Positions 32,544 to 42,412 of a stretch of DNA of 64,000 nucleotides are shown here, piece by piece. The translations under genes were made by a program, and so were the position numbers. The notes under the pieces are model-generated. The model worked only from the letters and a program-made list of their open reading frames with translations. It was not told the origin of the DNA and searched no databases. Position 1 is the first letter of the stretch. Every line of letters starts with the position of its first letter. The stretch comes from Mxb001 sp046046455 (lineage in GTDB: Bacteria; Actinomycetota; Actinomycetes; S36-B12). Location: assembly GCA_046046455.1 (NCBI GenBank), contig JBJOJS010000090.1, forward strand, positions 1-64,000. Reading direction: 5' to 3'.

Positions 32544-34490
32544 TCAGCCGCGAGGATCCTGAGCCCGCGCCACCTCATCGGACAACTCGCGGTCATCGGA
32601 CAGGTCCGGGATCGGGGCTGCGACACGCTCGGTGATCCGACGAGCGATCTCCTGGGCGCTAAGTCCCGCATGTGCGAGCACGCTGGACCGAGATGCATGG
32701 TCCGGGAAGTTCGGCGGCATCCCGAAGGTCAGCGCCGGAGTGAGCACACCGGAATCCTCGAGAAGCGTGCGCAGCGCTGTGCCGACTCCGCCCGCACGCA
32801 TGTTGTCTTCGAGGACGACGACGAGATCCGCATCCGCCGACAGTCCCGCCAGCCTCGTGGGCACCGGAAGGACCCACCGGGGGTCGACCACCGTCGCACT
32901 AATGCCCTGCGCGGCGAGGGCGTCAGCGACCTCTAGGCCCAGTGGGGCGAAGGCTCCCACCGCGACCACGAGGACATCGCAGGTGTCCGTCTCGCGAAGG
33001 ATGTCGACACCGTCGACGCGCCGCGCCGCGGGGATGTCGTCGGGCACGGCTCCCTTGGGGAACCGCACGACGGTTGGCCCGTCGGTGACCTCAAGCGCCT
33101 CGCGGAGTTGATCGCGTAGCGCAGTGGCATCACGGGGGGCGGCGAGCCTGAGTCCCGGTACGACGCCGAGCAGGGACATGTCCCAGATGCCATTGTGGCT
33201 GGGACCATCGTCACCGGTGACCCCGGCACGGTCGAGGACGAAGGTCACTCCGGCGCGGTGGAGTGCGCAGTCGAGGAGCACCTGATCCAGTGCCCTGTTG
33301 AGGAACGTGGCGTAGACCGCGACGACCGGGTGAAGGCCGGCGTACGCCATGCCCGCGGCGCTCGTAGCGGCGTGCTGCTCGGCGATACCGACATCGAAGG
33401 TGCGGTCGGGGAATTCAGTTGCGAAGCGGTCAAGTCCCGTAGGTCCGAGCATGGCGGCCGTGATCGCCACCACACGGGCATCATCCCGGCCGAGGGTGAC
33501 GAGCTCGTCAGCAAAGACCGACGTCCACGTCGTGCCGGAGGCGCGAAGGGGCTGGCCGGTCTCCGGATCGATGACGCCGATGCCGTGGAATCGATCGGCT
33601 TCGTCCTGCTCTGCGGGTGCGTAGCCGCGCCCCTTCTCGGTGATCACGTGGACGACGACAGGCCCTGGGAAATCGCGGGCGCGGCGTAGAGCGTGCTCCA
33701 CCTCCAGGGTGTCATGGCCATCGATAGGACCGATGTACTTGAGTCCGAGGTCTTCGAACATCCCCTGGGGAGCAACGATGTCCTTGAGGCCCTTCTTCAC
33801 GCCGTGCAGTGCCTCGTAGACCGGCGCCCCGACGACGGGCGTGCGCTGCAGGGTGCGCCGACCCCACTGGAGGAAGCGCTCATAGCCCTGAGTGGTGCGC
33901 AGGGTCGCGAGATGATGCGCCAAGCCGCCGATGGTCGGCGAGTAGGAGCGCTCATTGTCGTTGACCAGGATGACCATGGGACGGTCGGAGGCGGCGATGT
34001 TGTTGAGCGCCTCCCAGGCCATGCCTCCCGTGAGGGAGCCGTCGCCCACGACGGCAATGACGTGACGTCCCTCGGGGCCGGTGAGTTGGCCCTGGAGTTC
34101 GAAGGCTTTGGCGATGCCATCGGCGTAGGACAGCGCCGTGGACGCGTGTGAGTTCTCGATGACGTCGTGCTCGGATTCAGCGCGTGACGGGTAGCCGGAG
34201 AGCCCGTGCTCCTTGCGAAGCGTGCCGAAGTCGCGCCACCGGCCGGTGAGGATCTTGTGGACGTAAGCCTGGTGGCCGGTGTCCCACAGGATCACGTCGT
34301 GCGGGGAATCGAAGACGCGGTGCAGGGCGAGGGTCACCTCGACCACACCTAGGTTGGGCCCGAGATGTCCTCCGGTAGCGGAGACCTGCTGGACGAGAAA
34401 GCCTCGGATCTCCTCGGCAAGGGACTCGAGGTCCTCCTCCGGGAGCTGGCGGAGGTCCTCGGGCGAGCCGATGCCGTCAAGCAGACCCAT
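32544..34490 (-). CDS. dxs: 1-deoxy-D-xylulose-5-phosphate synthase
   Basis: Thiamine-diphosphate enzyme that condenses pyruvate and glyceraldehyde 3-phosphate, the first step of the MEP isoprenoid pathway. The 648 residues include DTGHQAYVHKILTGR, the thiamine-diphosphate motif GDGSLTGG, and the transketolase-like DVGIAEQHA segment. ATG 34490 is chosen over the longer frame because the family starts MGLLDGI; GGAGG lies ten bases upstream. A candidate -10 (34541-34546) would give a leader of about 40 nt containing a strong hairpin. Confidence 0.96.
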   Translation of the reverse strand: MGLLDGIGSPEDLRQLPEEDLESLAEEIRGFLVQQVSATGGHLGPNLGVVEVTLALHRVFDSPHDVILWDTGHQAYVHKILTGRWRDFGTLRKEHGLSGYPSRAESEHDVIENSHASTALSYADGIAKAFELQGQLTGPEGRHVIAVVGDGSLTGGMAWEALNNIAASDRPMVILVNDNERSYSPTIGGLAHHLATLRTTQGYERFLQWGRRTLQRTPVVGAPVYEALHGVKKGLKDIVAPQGMFEDLGLKYIGPIDGHDTLEVEHALRRARDFPGPVVVHVITEKGRGYAPAEQDEADRFHGIGVIDPETGQPLRASGTTWTSVFADELVTLGRDDARVVAITAAMLGPTGLDRFATEFPDRTFDVGIAEQHAATSAAGMAYAGLHPVVAVYATFLNRALDQVLLDCALHRAGVTFVLDRAGVTGDDGPSHNGIWDMSLLGVVPGLRLAAPRDATALRDQLREALEVTDGPTVVRFPKGAVPDDIPAARRVDGVDILRETDTCDVLVVAVGAFAPLGLEVADALAAQGISATVVDPRWVLPVPTRLAGLSADADLVVVLEDNMRAGGVGTALRTLLEDSGVLTPALTFGMPPNFPDHASRSSVLAHAGLSAQEIARRITERVAAPIPDLSDDRELSDEVARAQDPRG

Positions 34491-34511
34491 GCCGCACTCG
34501 CCTCCCGCCCA

Positions 34512-34528
34512 TGCGCTGTGGCAGCGCA
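34512..34528 (-). promoter_or_regulatory. Hairpin in the dxs leader
   Basis: TGCGCT (34512-34517) and AGCGCA (34523-34528) form a perfect six-pair stem around five bases, between the candidate -10 and the ribosome site of dxs. Role unknown. Confidence 0.3.
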
Positions 34529-34540
34529 CCCGACTCGAGC

Positions 34541-34546
34541 AGTCTA
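34541..34546 (-). promoter_or_regulatory. Candidate -10 element of dxs
   Basis: TAGACT on the minus strand, 50 bp before the dxs ATG. Unlike most promoters in the window it leaves a leader with a ribosome site. Confidence 0.4.
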
Positions 34547-34570
34547 GGCGCCCCTGGCCGCATCCACACG

Positions 34571-34924
34571 TCAGAGGCGGGCCTGCCAGCGGCGTCCGGC
34601 GAGCGCCTCCGCCACCATCTCCACCTCTCGCTGCAGCCTCTGGAGATCAGCGGCCTCGGACTCGAGAGCCTGCAGTACCCGGTCCGGGTCGATTCCGGTA
34701 CCCGCCAGAGCGGTACGCGCCCGCGCATAGGCGAGTCGCGCCCCCTCGATCCGCGCATCGAGGTCGCAACTCACCCGGAACGCGAGCGCACGCGGGTGGA
34801 CTGCCCACACGGAGGACGCTGAGCGCGGGATCCCACCGATGTCCCACAGCCACCGGGAGGCCGACTCCGCGAAGTCCGACTGCTCCGGGTCGGTGACGCG
34901 ATCCGGCCAGCCCGGTGGACGCAC
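34571..34924 (-). CDS. Hypothetical protein between acn and dxs
   Basis: Unrecognised protein of 117 residues. The first 50 residues contain several Trp (SASRWLWDIGGIP, SSVWAVHPRAL); the second half (about 58-110) is helical and likely a coiled coil (IEGARLAYARARTALAG, then LESEAADLQRLQ). GTG 34924 begins two bases after the aconitase stop, so it would be translated by coupling. No membrane or signal segment. Coding is supported by position and length rather than by family. Confidence 0.6.
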   Translation of the reverse strand: MRPPGWPDRVTDPEQSDFAESASRWLWDIGGIPRSASSVWAVHPRALAFRVSCDLDARIEGARLAYARARTALAGTGIDPDRVLQALESEAADLQRLQREVEMVAEALAGRRWQARL

Positions 34925-34926
34925 GG

Positions 34927-37587
34927 CTAGACCAGGGAGCGGAGGACGTACTGGAGGATCCCGCCGTGCCGGTAGTAGTCGGCCTCTCCGGGGGTGTCCA
35001 CGCGCACGAGGGCGCTGAACTCGACGGTCCGACCATCGGCAGCCACCGCCTCGACATCGACCTGGGGCGGCGTGCGACCCTCGTTGAATGCCGTGATGCC
35101 TCGGATCGTGAAGACCTCATCGCCCTGGAGGCCGAGTGAGTCGGCACTCATGCCGTCCGGGAACTGCAGTGGCAGGACTCCCATGCCGATGAGGTTGGAC
35201 CGATGGATGCGCTCGTACGACTGGGCGATCACTGCCTTGACCCCGAGAAGTGCCGTGCCCTTGGCCGCCCAGTCGCGACTCGATCCGGAGCCGTACTCCT
35301 TACCGGCGAGGATGACCAACGGCGTGTGGTGCCGCGCGTACGCCATTGCCGCGTCGTACACGGACACCGTCGCGTCGTCGGGCGTCGTGAAGTCCACGGT
35401 GTAGCCACCTTCGACATCGTGCAGCATGAGATTGCGCAGGCGGATGTTGGCGAAGGTCCCCCTGATCATCACCTCGTGGTTTCCTCGTCGCGAGCCGTAG
35501 GAGTTGAAGTCCTTGCGCTCCACGCCATGCTCGGCGAGGTAGAGGCCGGCGGGACTGTCGGCCTTGATGCTGCCCGCGGGAGAGATGTGATCCGTCGTGA
35601 CCGAGTCCCCGAGCTTGAGCAGGACGCGGGCTCCATTGATGTCATGCAGGGGCTCCGGCGTCCTCGACATGCCGTCGAAGTAGGGCGCCTTGCGGACATA
35701 GGTGCTCTGCGGATCCCAGGCGAATCGGTCCCCCGTCGGGGTGGGCAGGCTCCTCCATCGCTCGTCGCCGTGGAAGACATCGGCGTAGCGCGCAGCGAAC
35801 ATGCCTTCGTCGATGCTGGCGTCGATGACCGCATGGATCTCCTGCGGGCTCGGCCAGATGTCAGCAAGGAAGACCGGGTGACCGGATTCGTCGAGGCCGA
35901 GCGGCTCGGTGTCGAAGTCGATGTCCATCGTGCCCGCAATGGCGTAGGCGACGACCAACGGCGGTGAGGCCAGGTAGTTCATCTTGACGTCGGGGTTGAT
36001 GCGACCCTCGAAGTTCCTGTTGCCGCTGAGCACCGAGACCACGGCCAGATCCGCCTCATTGACGGCGGCGCTCACCTCCGGGATGAGCGGACCGGAGTTG
36101 CCGATGCACACGGTGCAGCCGTAGCCCACCGTGTCGAATCCGAGTTTGTCGAGGAAGGGGGTGAGTCCCGCACGGTCGTAGTAGTCGGTCACCACCTGGG
36201 ATCCCGGACCGAGCGTGCTCTTGACCCAGGGCTTGCGGGTGAGGCCGCGCTCGACCGCCTTCTTGGCGAGCAGGCCAGCACCGATCATGACCGAAGGGTT
36301 CGACGTGTTGGTGCACGAGGTGATGGCAGCGATGACCACCGCACCGTGCCCTATCTCCACGGGCTCCCCATCGATCAGCGTCTCGACCGCGGCGGCCGGC
36401 TGGTGCGTGTAGTCCTTGAGAGCACTCACGAAGGACGCCTTCGCCTCGCTCAAGGGGACCCGGTCCTGAGGGCGCTTGGGTCCAGCGAGAGAGGGCACCA
36501 CAGTGCCGAGATCGAGCTCGATGTACTCCGAGTAGCGGGCTGTACGCGCGGGATCGTGCCACAGGCCCTGCGCCTTGGCGTAGGACTCGACCAACGCGAT
36601 CTGCTCAGCGGTGCGGCCCGTCAGGCGCAGGTAGTCGATGGTGGCGCCATCGATCGGGAAGATGGCCACTGTGGAGCCGTACTCGGGGCTCATGTTGCCG
36701 ATGGTTGCTCGATCCGCGAGCGGCACCGCACCTACGCCCTCCCCGTAGAACTCCACGAACTTGCCCACGACGCCGTGCTTGCGCAGCATCTCGGTGATCG
36801 TGAGGACAAGGTCGGTGGCCGTGGCGCCTGCGGGGAGCTCGCCGGTGAGCTTGAAGCCGACCACACGCGGGATGAGCATGGAGACCGGCTGACCGAGCAT
36901 CGCCGCCTCGGCCTCGATGCCGCCGACCCCCCAGCCCAGGACACCCAATCCGTTGACCATCGTGGTGTGACTGTCGGTCCCGACAACCGTGTCGGGGTAG
37001 GCCTGACCCCCGCGCGCCATGATGACGCGCGCAAGGTGCTCGATATTGACCTGATGCACGATGCCCGTGCCCGGCGGCACCACCTTGAACTCCTCGAAGG
37101 CACCCTGACCCCAGCGGAGGAACTGGTAGCGCTCGCGATTGCGCTCGTACTCCAGCGCGGTGTTGAGGTCTGCAGCATCCGGGCGTGCGAAGTAGTCGGC
37201 GATGACGCTGTGGTCGATGACGAGCTCCGCGGGGGCCAGCGGCTCGATTCGCGCGGGATCGCCACCGAGGTCCACCACGGCCTCGCGCATCGTGGCCAGA
37301 TCGACGACGACGGGGACCCCGGTGAAGTCCTGCATGATGACGCGCGCCGGGGTGAACTGGATCTCCTCGGATGGCTCCGCATCGGCGTCCCAGGACCCCA
37401 GGGCACGGATATGCGCCTCGGTGACATTGGCCCCGTCCTCCGTGCGCAGGAGGTTCTCGAGGAGGACGCGGTGCGTGAAGGGCAGGGAGTCGGCCCCGGG
37501 CACTGCATCGATGCGGAAGATCTCGTAGTCGCGATCACCCACGGTGAGTGTCGTCCGCGCCCCCAGGCTGTCCCGACTCGCTGCCAC
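34927..37587 (-). CDS. acnA: Aconitate hydratase AcnA
   Basis: TCA-cycle enzyme that isomerises citrate and isocitrate with a 4Fe-4S cluster; iron-loss forms can bind RNA in relatives. The 886-residue product is standard for the AcnA/IRP1 type. Cluster ligands are in SCTNTSNP and GCTVCIGNSG, substrate residues in GTDSHTTM and the C-terminal swivel domain in GKEYGSGSSRDWAAKG. GTG 37587 has GAGGAGG eight bases upstream. A -10 candidate TAATGT lies at 37651-37656. The hypothetical 117-residue gene follows directly. Confidence 0.97.
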   Translation of the reverse strand: MAASRDSLGARTTLTVGDRDYEIFRIDAVPGADSLPFTHRVLLENLLRTEDGANVTEAHIRALGSWDADAEPSEEIQFTPARVIMQDFTGVPVVVDLATMREAVVDLGGDPARIEPLAPAELVIDHSVIADYFARPDAADLNTALEYERNRERYQFLRWGQGAFEEFKVVPPGTGIVHQVNIEHLARVIMARGGQAYPDTVVGTDSHTTMVNGLGVLGWGVGGIEAEAAMLGQPVSMLIPRVVGFKLTGELPAGATATDLVLTITEMLRKHGVVGKFVEFYGEGVGAVPLADRATIGNMSPEYGSTVAIFPIDGATIDYLRLTGRTAEQIALVESYAKAQGLWHDPARTARYSEYIELDLGTVVPSLAGPKRPQDRVPLSEAKASFVSALKDYTHQPAAAVETLIDGEPVEIGHGAVVIAAITSCTNTSNPSVMIGAGLLAKKAVERGLTRKPWVKSTLGPGSQVVTDYYDRAGLTPFLDKLGFDTVGYGCTVCIGNSGPLIPEVSAAVNEADLAVVSVLSGNRNFEGRINPDVKMNYLASPPLVVAYAIAGTMDIDFDTEPLGLDESGHPVFLADIWPSPQEIHAVIDASIDEGMFAARYADVFHGDERWRSLPTPTGDRFAWDPQSTYVRKAPYFDGMSRTPEPLHDINGARVLLKLGDSVTTDHISPAGSIKADSPAGLYLAEHGVERKDFNSYGSRRGNHEVMIRGTFANIRLRNLMLHDVEGGYTVDFTTPDDATVSVYDAAMAYARHHTPLVILAGKEYGSGSSRDWAAKGTALLGVKAVIAQSYERIHRSNLIGMGVLPLQFPDGMSADSLGLQGDEVFTIRGITAFNEGRTPPQVDVEAVAADGRTVEFSALVRVDTPGEADYYRHGGILQYVLRSLV

Positions 37588-37650
37588 GACGTCATCCTCC
37601 TCCGCCCACCCGATGCACAGGTCGTCCCTGGTCCTCCGGTCGGCACGCCC

Positions 37651-37656
37651 ACATTA
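37651..37656 (-). promoter_or_regulatory. Candidate -10 element of acnA
   Basis: TAATGT on the minus strand, giving a leader of about 57 nt with the GAGGAGG ribosome site. Confidence 0.4.
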
Positions 37657-37717
37657 CCGAGCGACGCGCGGACGACCGCCAGCCCCTCGGCGCACCGGAT
37701 CGGACCGCGGGACCTGT

Positions 37718-37723
37718 TAGCGT
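37718..37723 (+). promoter_or_regulatory. Candidate -10 element of asnB
   Basis: TAGCGT, 43 bp before the asnB ATG. The leader would contain AAGGAGGT. Confidence 0.4.
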
Positions 37724-37766
37724 GACCGGGCCCGATAGGCGCGGGCGCGAAGGAGGTCCCCACCGC

Positions 37767-39686
37767 ATGTGCGGTATCGCCGGGGTCCTGGGCCCCGCTC
37801 AGCGCACCTCACAGGTCATCGGACCCATGCTCGATGTCATCCACCATCGCGGCCCTGATGACTCGGGTTCCTACGTGGCCGACGACTTCGCCTTCGGGAT
37901 GACGCGGCTGTCGATCATCGACATTGCCGGTGGACATCAGCCCATGTGGAGTGACGACGGGACGGTGGGCATCGTCTACAACGGCGAGCTCTACAACTAC
38001 CGCGAGCTCAACGCCGAACTTGCTGCCGCGGGTCGGCCCCCGCGCAGCAACAGCGATACCGACACGATCATTCGCCTCTACGAGGAGGTGGGGCGGCACG
38101 ATCTGCCGGCGATGCTTCGGCGGCTGCGTGGGATGTTCGGCTTGTGCATCTACGACGCGTCTCGCCAGCAGTTGATCCTGGCCCGCGATGCCTTCGGCAT
38201 CAAGCCCCTGTATGTACGTCTCGACGGGACAGCCGACGCGCGACACGTCGCGGCGTTCGCATCGGAGATCAAGAGCCTGCTCGTCGACCCCGGCGTGACA
38301 CCGGAGGTCGACATGGATGCTGTGGTCAACTACCTCTCGTTCCAGTTCAATCCCCTCTCCCAGACCTTCTTCAAGGGGATCACCCGCCTAGATCCCGGCC
38401 ACATGGCGGTGGTGGACCTCGCCAACCCTGTCTTCGCTCCGGAGCGCTACTGGCGCTACGAGTTCGCTCCCGACCGCGATGACGAACTCGCACTCATCGA
38501 CGAGGTGCGGTCGGTCCTGGAGGACTCCGTCGAGCACCACCTCATCGCCGACGTGCCGGTAGGAGCCTTTCTCAGCGGTGGTGTCGACAGCGCGATCACC
38601 GTGACCCTCGTGCAGGAGCAGCGACGCGCCCTCGGCCTCGAGCCCGTCAAGACCTTCACGGTCGGATTCGACGCGGTGAGCGAGCACGCCGAGGCGCGGG
38701 AGGTCGCCGATCGCCTCGGCACCGATCACCATGAGATCCACGTCGACCTGTCGGACTACCTCGGTGTCCTTCCCGACATCGCCTGGTACTTCGACGAGCC
38801 CGTCGCGGACCCTTCGGCCGTCTCGCTGTACTTCGTGGCCCGTGCCGCTCGCGAGCACGTCACCGTGGTGCTTTCGGGCGAGGGAGCGGACGAGCTCTTC
38901 GGTGGCTACCGCATCTACCGCGAGCCCATCGACCTCGATCGGATCAGGAAGCTCCCCCGGCCCCTGCGTCGACTCGCCGGACGACTCGGACGGTCGTCGG
39001 TGTCGTTCCCGGGACGCAATTATCTCCGTCGAGCCACGACACCTTTCGCGGATCGCTACATCGGCAATGCCTACATCTTCCGTCCTGACGAGATCCGTCG
39101 CCTGCTCAGGGACAAGCGACCCGCGACGCATGTGCGTCCCGCCGACGTGCTCGCGGCAACATACCCTGGATTCGATGATCTCCCCGAGTCACGGCGCATG
39201 CAGCTCGTCGACATGAACTTCTGGCTCCGCGGTGACATTCTCGCTAAGGCCGATCGCATGACGATGGCGCACTCGCTCGAGCTGCGCGTCCCCTACCTGG
39301 ACATCGACGTCGCCGCCGTGAGTGCGCGCATCCCGGATCGCCTCAAGTATCGCGATGGCACGACCAAGTGGCTCCTGCGCCGCGCATTCCGCGGTCGGAT
39401 CCCCGAGACGACCGAGCAGCGTGCGAAGCTCGGCTTCCCCACCCCCTTCCGTCACTGGCTCGCGCAAGATCCCGACGCGGTCCTCGCGCCCATCCGTCGG
39501 AGTGGATTCCTCGCGAGCATCCTGGACATGGGTGTGGTCGAGGAGTTGGTGCGCAGTCACGCGACCGGCGAGTCCGATGCCTCGCGCAAGATCTTCGTGC
39601 TGCTCATGCTTGCCCTGTGGCACGAGGCGTTCTTCGAGGGTCCGACGGCCGTGCGGCCTTCCGAGCGCACGGCGGCCGAGGCCTAG
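37767..39686 (+). CDS. asnB: Glutamine-hydrolysing asparagine synthetase AsnB
   Basis: Transfers glutamine amide nitrogen to aspartate with ATP. The 639-residue protein starts MCGIAGVLGP, so the nucleophile Cys2 of the class II glutaminase domain is exposed after Met removal. The synthetase domain has the pyrophosphate loop LSGGVDSA and SGEGADELFGGY. AAGGAGGT (37750-37757) fixes ATG 37767; the frame upstream is shadow. Some members act in wall or secondary metabolism rather than asparagine supply. Its stop shares a CTAG with the convergent KimA-like gene. Confidence 0.93.
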   Translation: MCGIAGVLGPAQRTSQVIGPMLDVIHHRGPDDSGSYVADDFAFGMTRLSIIDIAGGHQPMWSDDGTVGIVYNGELYNYRELNAELAAAGRPPRSNSDTDTIIRLYEEVGRHDLPAMLRRLRGMFGLCIYDASRQQLILARDAFGIKPLYVRLDGTADARHVAAFASEIKSLLVDPGVTPEVDMDAVVNYLSFQFNPLSQTFFKGITRLDPGHMAVVDLANPVFAPERYWRYEFAPDRDDELALIDEVRSVLEDSVEHHLIADVPVGAFLSGGVDSAITVTLVQEQRRALGLEPVKTFTVGFDAVSEHAEAREVADRLGTDHHEIHVDLSDYLGVLPDIAWYFDEPVADPSAVSLYFVARAAREHVTVVLSGEGADELFGGYRIYREPIDLDRIRKLPRPLRRLAGRLGRSSVSFPGRNYLRRATTPFADRYIGNAYIFRPDEIRRLLRDKRPATHVRPADVLAATYPGFDDLPESRRMQLVDMNFWLRGDILAKADRMTMAHSLELRVPYLDIDVAAVSARIPDRLKYRDGTTKWLLRRAFRGRIPETTEQRAKLGFPTPFRHWLAQDPDAVLAPIRRSGFLASILDMGVVEELVRSHATGESDASRKIFVLLMLALWHEAFFEGPTAVRPSERTAAEA

Positions 39687-41632
39687 GGCTGGCGCCAGTC
39701 GACTGAGTCCCCCGACAGCTCCGATGACGCGAGCTGCCAGGGCACGCTGACGACCATCACGCCGGGGGCGAAGAGCAATCGGGTCTTGAGTCTCAGCGCG
39801 GATTGATTGTGGAGCAACTGCTCCCACCAGTGACCCACGACGTACTCCGGCACGTACACCGTAACGAGATCACGTGGACTCTCCCGCCGCAGGCGCTTGA
39901 TGTAGTCGATGATCGGTCGCGTGATCTCGCGATAGGGCGACTCGATAACCCGCAGGGTGACCGGGATATCCCTGCGCTCCCAATCGCGCCGCAGTGCCGC
40001 CGTCTCCTCCGGGTCGACGTCGACCGTGAGGGCCTCGAGCGTGTCGTGCCGCGTCGCACGTGCATACGCCAAGGCACGTAGCGCGGGCTTGTGGAGCTTG
40101 GAGATGAGCACGATTCCGTGCACCCGCGAGGGCAGGGTCGTGTGTTCCTCATCCCCCACCGCGAGCTCCTCGCGGACCCGCTCGTAGTGCCGATGGATCG
40201 CCTGCATCACCAGGAAGATGATCGGCATTGCCACGACGACGATCCATGCGCCCTGAAGGAATTTCGTTGCTAGGACGAGGATGAGGACGATGCCCGTAAG
40301 GAAGGCGCCCACGGCGTTGATCGCCCGGGAGCGCAGCATCCTACGTCGTTCCTCCGGCGCCGGATCGCGACGTAGTTCACGATTCCAGTGCCTCAGCATG
40401 CCGATCTGCCCCAGCGTGAACGCGACAAAGACGCCGATGATGTAGAGCTGAATGAGCGAGGAGACGTCTGCCTGGAAGACAACTACGAGCACGATGGCGA
40501 AGGCGGCCAGGACGATGATGCCGTTGCTGTAGGACAGGCGATCGCCGCGCGTGTGCAACTGCCGCGGGAGGTAGCCATCCCGCGCGAGGATCGAGCCGAG
40601 CACGGGGAAACCATTGAAGGCCGTGTTGGCGGCAAGCGCGAGGATCAGGGCAGTGGCCAGCGAGATCACGAGCACCGCCAGCGTGAACTCACCGAACACC
40701 GCCTGAGCCACCTGGACGATGACGGTCTTCTGAGGCTGACCCTCGGGGAGGCCCACGAGGTCCGCGTCGTTTTCCGTCACCTTGACGCCTGTCGATAGGG
40801 CTAGCCAGGTGAGCGAGGCGAACATCGCCATCGAGATGACGCCGAGCATGAGCAGGGTGGTCGCGGCATTGCGCGACTTGGGTTTGCGGAACGACGGCAC
40901 ACCATTGGCTATGGCTTCGATGCCGGTCAGGGCGGTGGTGCCCGAGGAAAATGCCCGAGCCACGAGGAAAGCCAGGGCGAGTCCCGTGAACTCATCCTCG
41001 GCAACGATCTGCCAGCCGGCACTCTCCGCCGTGAGATCAGCGCCCAAAGCGGTGCGAATGATGCCCGTGACCACCATGATCGCGATCGAGGCGATGAAGA
41101 GATACGTAGGGATGGCAAAGGCGACACCGGATTCGCGGATACCCCGCAGGTTGACCAGCGTGATGATGACGATGATGCCCACCGCCCACCAGGGAGCGTG
41201 ATCCGAGATGACAGGGAAGACCGACCCGAGGTTGGCGACCGCCGCCGAGATCGACACCGCGACCGTGAGCGTGTAGTCAACGAGCAGCGCACTCGCCGTG
41301 AAGACCCCCCACTTGGGCCCGAGGTTCTCGGACACCACGGTGTAGTCGCCACCACCGCCGGGGTAGGCGTGGACGTTTTGCCGGTAGGACGCCACCACCA
41401 CGAAGTAGAGAAGCACCACAGCCGCCGCGACCCACGGGCCGTAGGAGTAGAAGGAGAACCCGCCCAGGGCCAGGACGATGAGGATCTCCTGCGTCGCGTA
41501 GGCGTTGGACGACAGGGCATCGCTGGCGAAGATCGGGAGCGCAATGCGCTTCGGGAGCAGGGTCTCGCCAATGCGATCGCTCCGCAGGGCGCGGCCGAAG
41601 AAGAACCGCTTCACGGTGTCCACCACGGGCAC
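39683..41632 (-). CDS. KimA-like APC-superfamily potassium importer
   Basis: Transporter of 649 residues with about 12 membrane segments (1-490) and a soluble C-terminal domain of about 150 residues. The N-terminus KRIALPIFASDALSSNAYA and the C-terminal domain match the YdaO/KimA group, high-affinity proton-coupled potassium importers controlled by c-di-AMP in Bacillus; the same gene (Rv2690c) lies beside ceoB/ceoC in M. tuberculosis. GTG 41632 has TAGCAT six bases upstream. It is divergent from the two RCK genes, supporting potassium as substrate. The general label would be APC-family permease. Confidence 0.85.
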   Translation of the reverse strand: MPVVDTVKRFFFGRALRSDRIGETLLPKRIALPIFASDALSSNAYATQEILIVLALGGFSFYSYGPWVAAAVVLLYFVVVASYRQNVHAYPGGGGDYTVVSENLGPKWGVFTASALLVDYTLTVAVSISAAVANLGSVFPVISDHAPWWAVGIIVIITLVNLRGIRESGVAFAIPTYLFIASIAIMVVTGIIRTALGADLTAESAGWQIVAEDEFTGLALAFLVARAFSSGTTALTGIEAIANGVPSFRKPKSRNAATTLLMLGVISMAMFASLTWLALSTGVKVTENDADLVGLPEGQPQKTVIVQVAQAVFGEFTLAVLVISLATALILALAANTAFNGFPVLGSILARDGYLPRQLHTRGDRLSYSNGIIVLAAFAIVLVVVFQADVSSLIQLYIIGVFVAFTLGQIGMLRHWNRELRRDPAPEERRRMLRSRAINAVGAFLTGIVLILVLATKFLQGAWIVVVAMPIIFLVMQAIHRHYERVREELAVGDEEHTTLPSRVHGIVLISKLHKPALRALAYARATRHDTLEALTVDVDPEETAALRRDWERRDIPVTLRVIESPYREITRPIIDYIKRLRRESPRDLVTVYVPEYVVGHWWEQLLHNQSALRLKTRLLFAPGVMVVSVPWQLASSELSGDSVDWRQP

Positions 41633-41638
41633 GGGAGC

Positions 41639-41644
41639 ATGCTA
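41639..41644 (-). promoter_or_regulatory. -10 element of the KimA-like gene (leaderless)
   Basis: TAGCAT on the minus strand, six bases (GCTCCC) before the GTG at 41632. Confidence 0.5.
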
Positions 41645-41709
41645 GGTCCCTGGCTCCCCTCGCCCGGCCACCGACCCACGCCCTGCCCCTTTCCGCCCCA
41701 TCCGGCGTG

Positions 41710-41715
41710 TAGCGT
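41710..41715 (+). promoter_or_regulatory. -10 element of the TrkA pair (leaderless)
   Basis: TAGCGT, seven bases (CTGCCTC) before the GTG at 41723. Confidence 0.5.
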
Positions 41716-41722
41716 CTGCCTC

Positions 41723-42412
41723 GTGCATGTGGTCATCCTCGGCTGCGGACGTGTCGGCTCGCTCCTCGCCGATCGCCTCGACGACGCGGGGCATTCGGTC
41801 GCCATCGTCGACCAGGATCCCCAGGCATTCCGGCGCCTCAGTGGCCGCTTCTCCGGCACCACCGTCAAGGGCATCGGCTTCGATCGCGAGACCCTGGAGA
41901 AGGCCGGGATCGACCGAGCCCACGCCTTCGCCGCGGTGAGCAGCGGCGACAACACCAACATCCTCGCCGCCCGAGTGGCGCGGGAGACATACGGGGTCGA
42001 GCACGTCGTAGCCCGCATCTACGATCCGCGCCGCGCAGAGGTGTACCAGCGTCTCGGCATTCCTACGGTCGCGACGGTGTCCTGGACTGCGGGCCAGATC
42101 ATGCGCCGTCTGCTGCCCCAGGGCGGGCTCGAGGAGTACCGGGATGCCAGTGGCCAGGTGCTTCTCGCGGAGATGCCCGCGCATTCCAGCTGGTACGGCC
42201 ACGCGATCACGGACCTGGAGCACGCGACCGGTGCGCGCGTCGGATTCATCAGCCGCCTCGGTGCCGGACTCGTGCCCGATGAGGATTCGGTGCTGCAGGA
42301 CGGAGACCTCGTCCACGTGCTCGTCGCATCCGATGATGCTCCGCGCGTCGAAGCCATCCTCGCCGGCACACGCGAGGTGGGTCTCAAGGCTCGCAGCGAG
42401 GGCTCGTCATGA
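41723..42412 (+). CDS. TrkA/RCK potassium regulatory protein (CeoB-like)
   Basis: Cytosolic regulator of potassium uptake, 229 residues: an N-terminal Rossmann RCK_N domain (GCGRVG at 7-12, acidic ribose ligand in IVDQD) and a C-terminal RCK_C domain (about 140-220). It binds nucleotides such as NAD(H) or ATP to gate a membrane partner. GTG 41723 is selected by the leaderless hexamer; a longer frame overlaps the divergent transporter. It overlaps its paralogue by four bases, as ceoB-ceoC does in M. tuberculosis. Confidence 0.92.
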   Translation: MHVVILGCGRVGSLLADRLDDAGHSVAIVDQDPQAFRRLSGRFSGTTVKGIGFDRETLEKAGIDRAHAFAAVSSGDNTNILAARVARETYGVEHVVARIYDPRRAEVYQRLGIPTVATVSWTAGQIMRRLLPQGGLEEYRDASGQVLLAEMPAHSSWYGHAITDLEHATGARVGFISRLGAGLVPDEDSVLQDGDLVHVLVASDDAPRVEAILAGTREVGLKARSEGSS

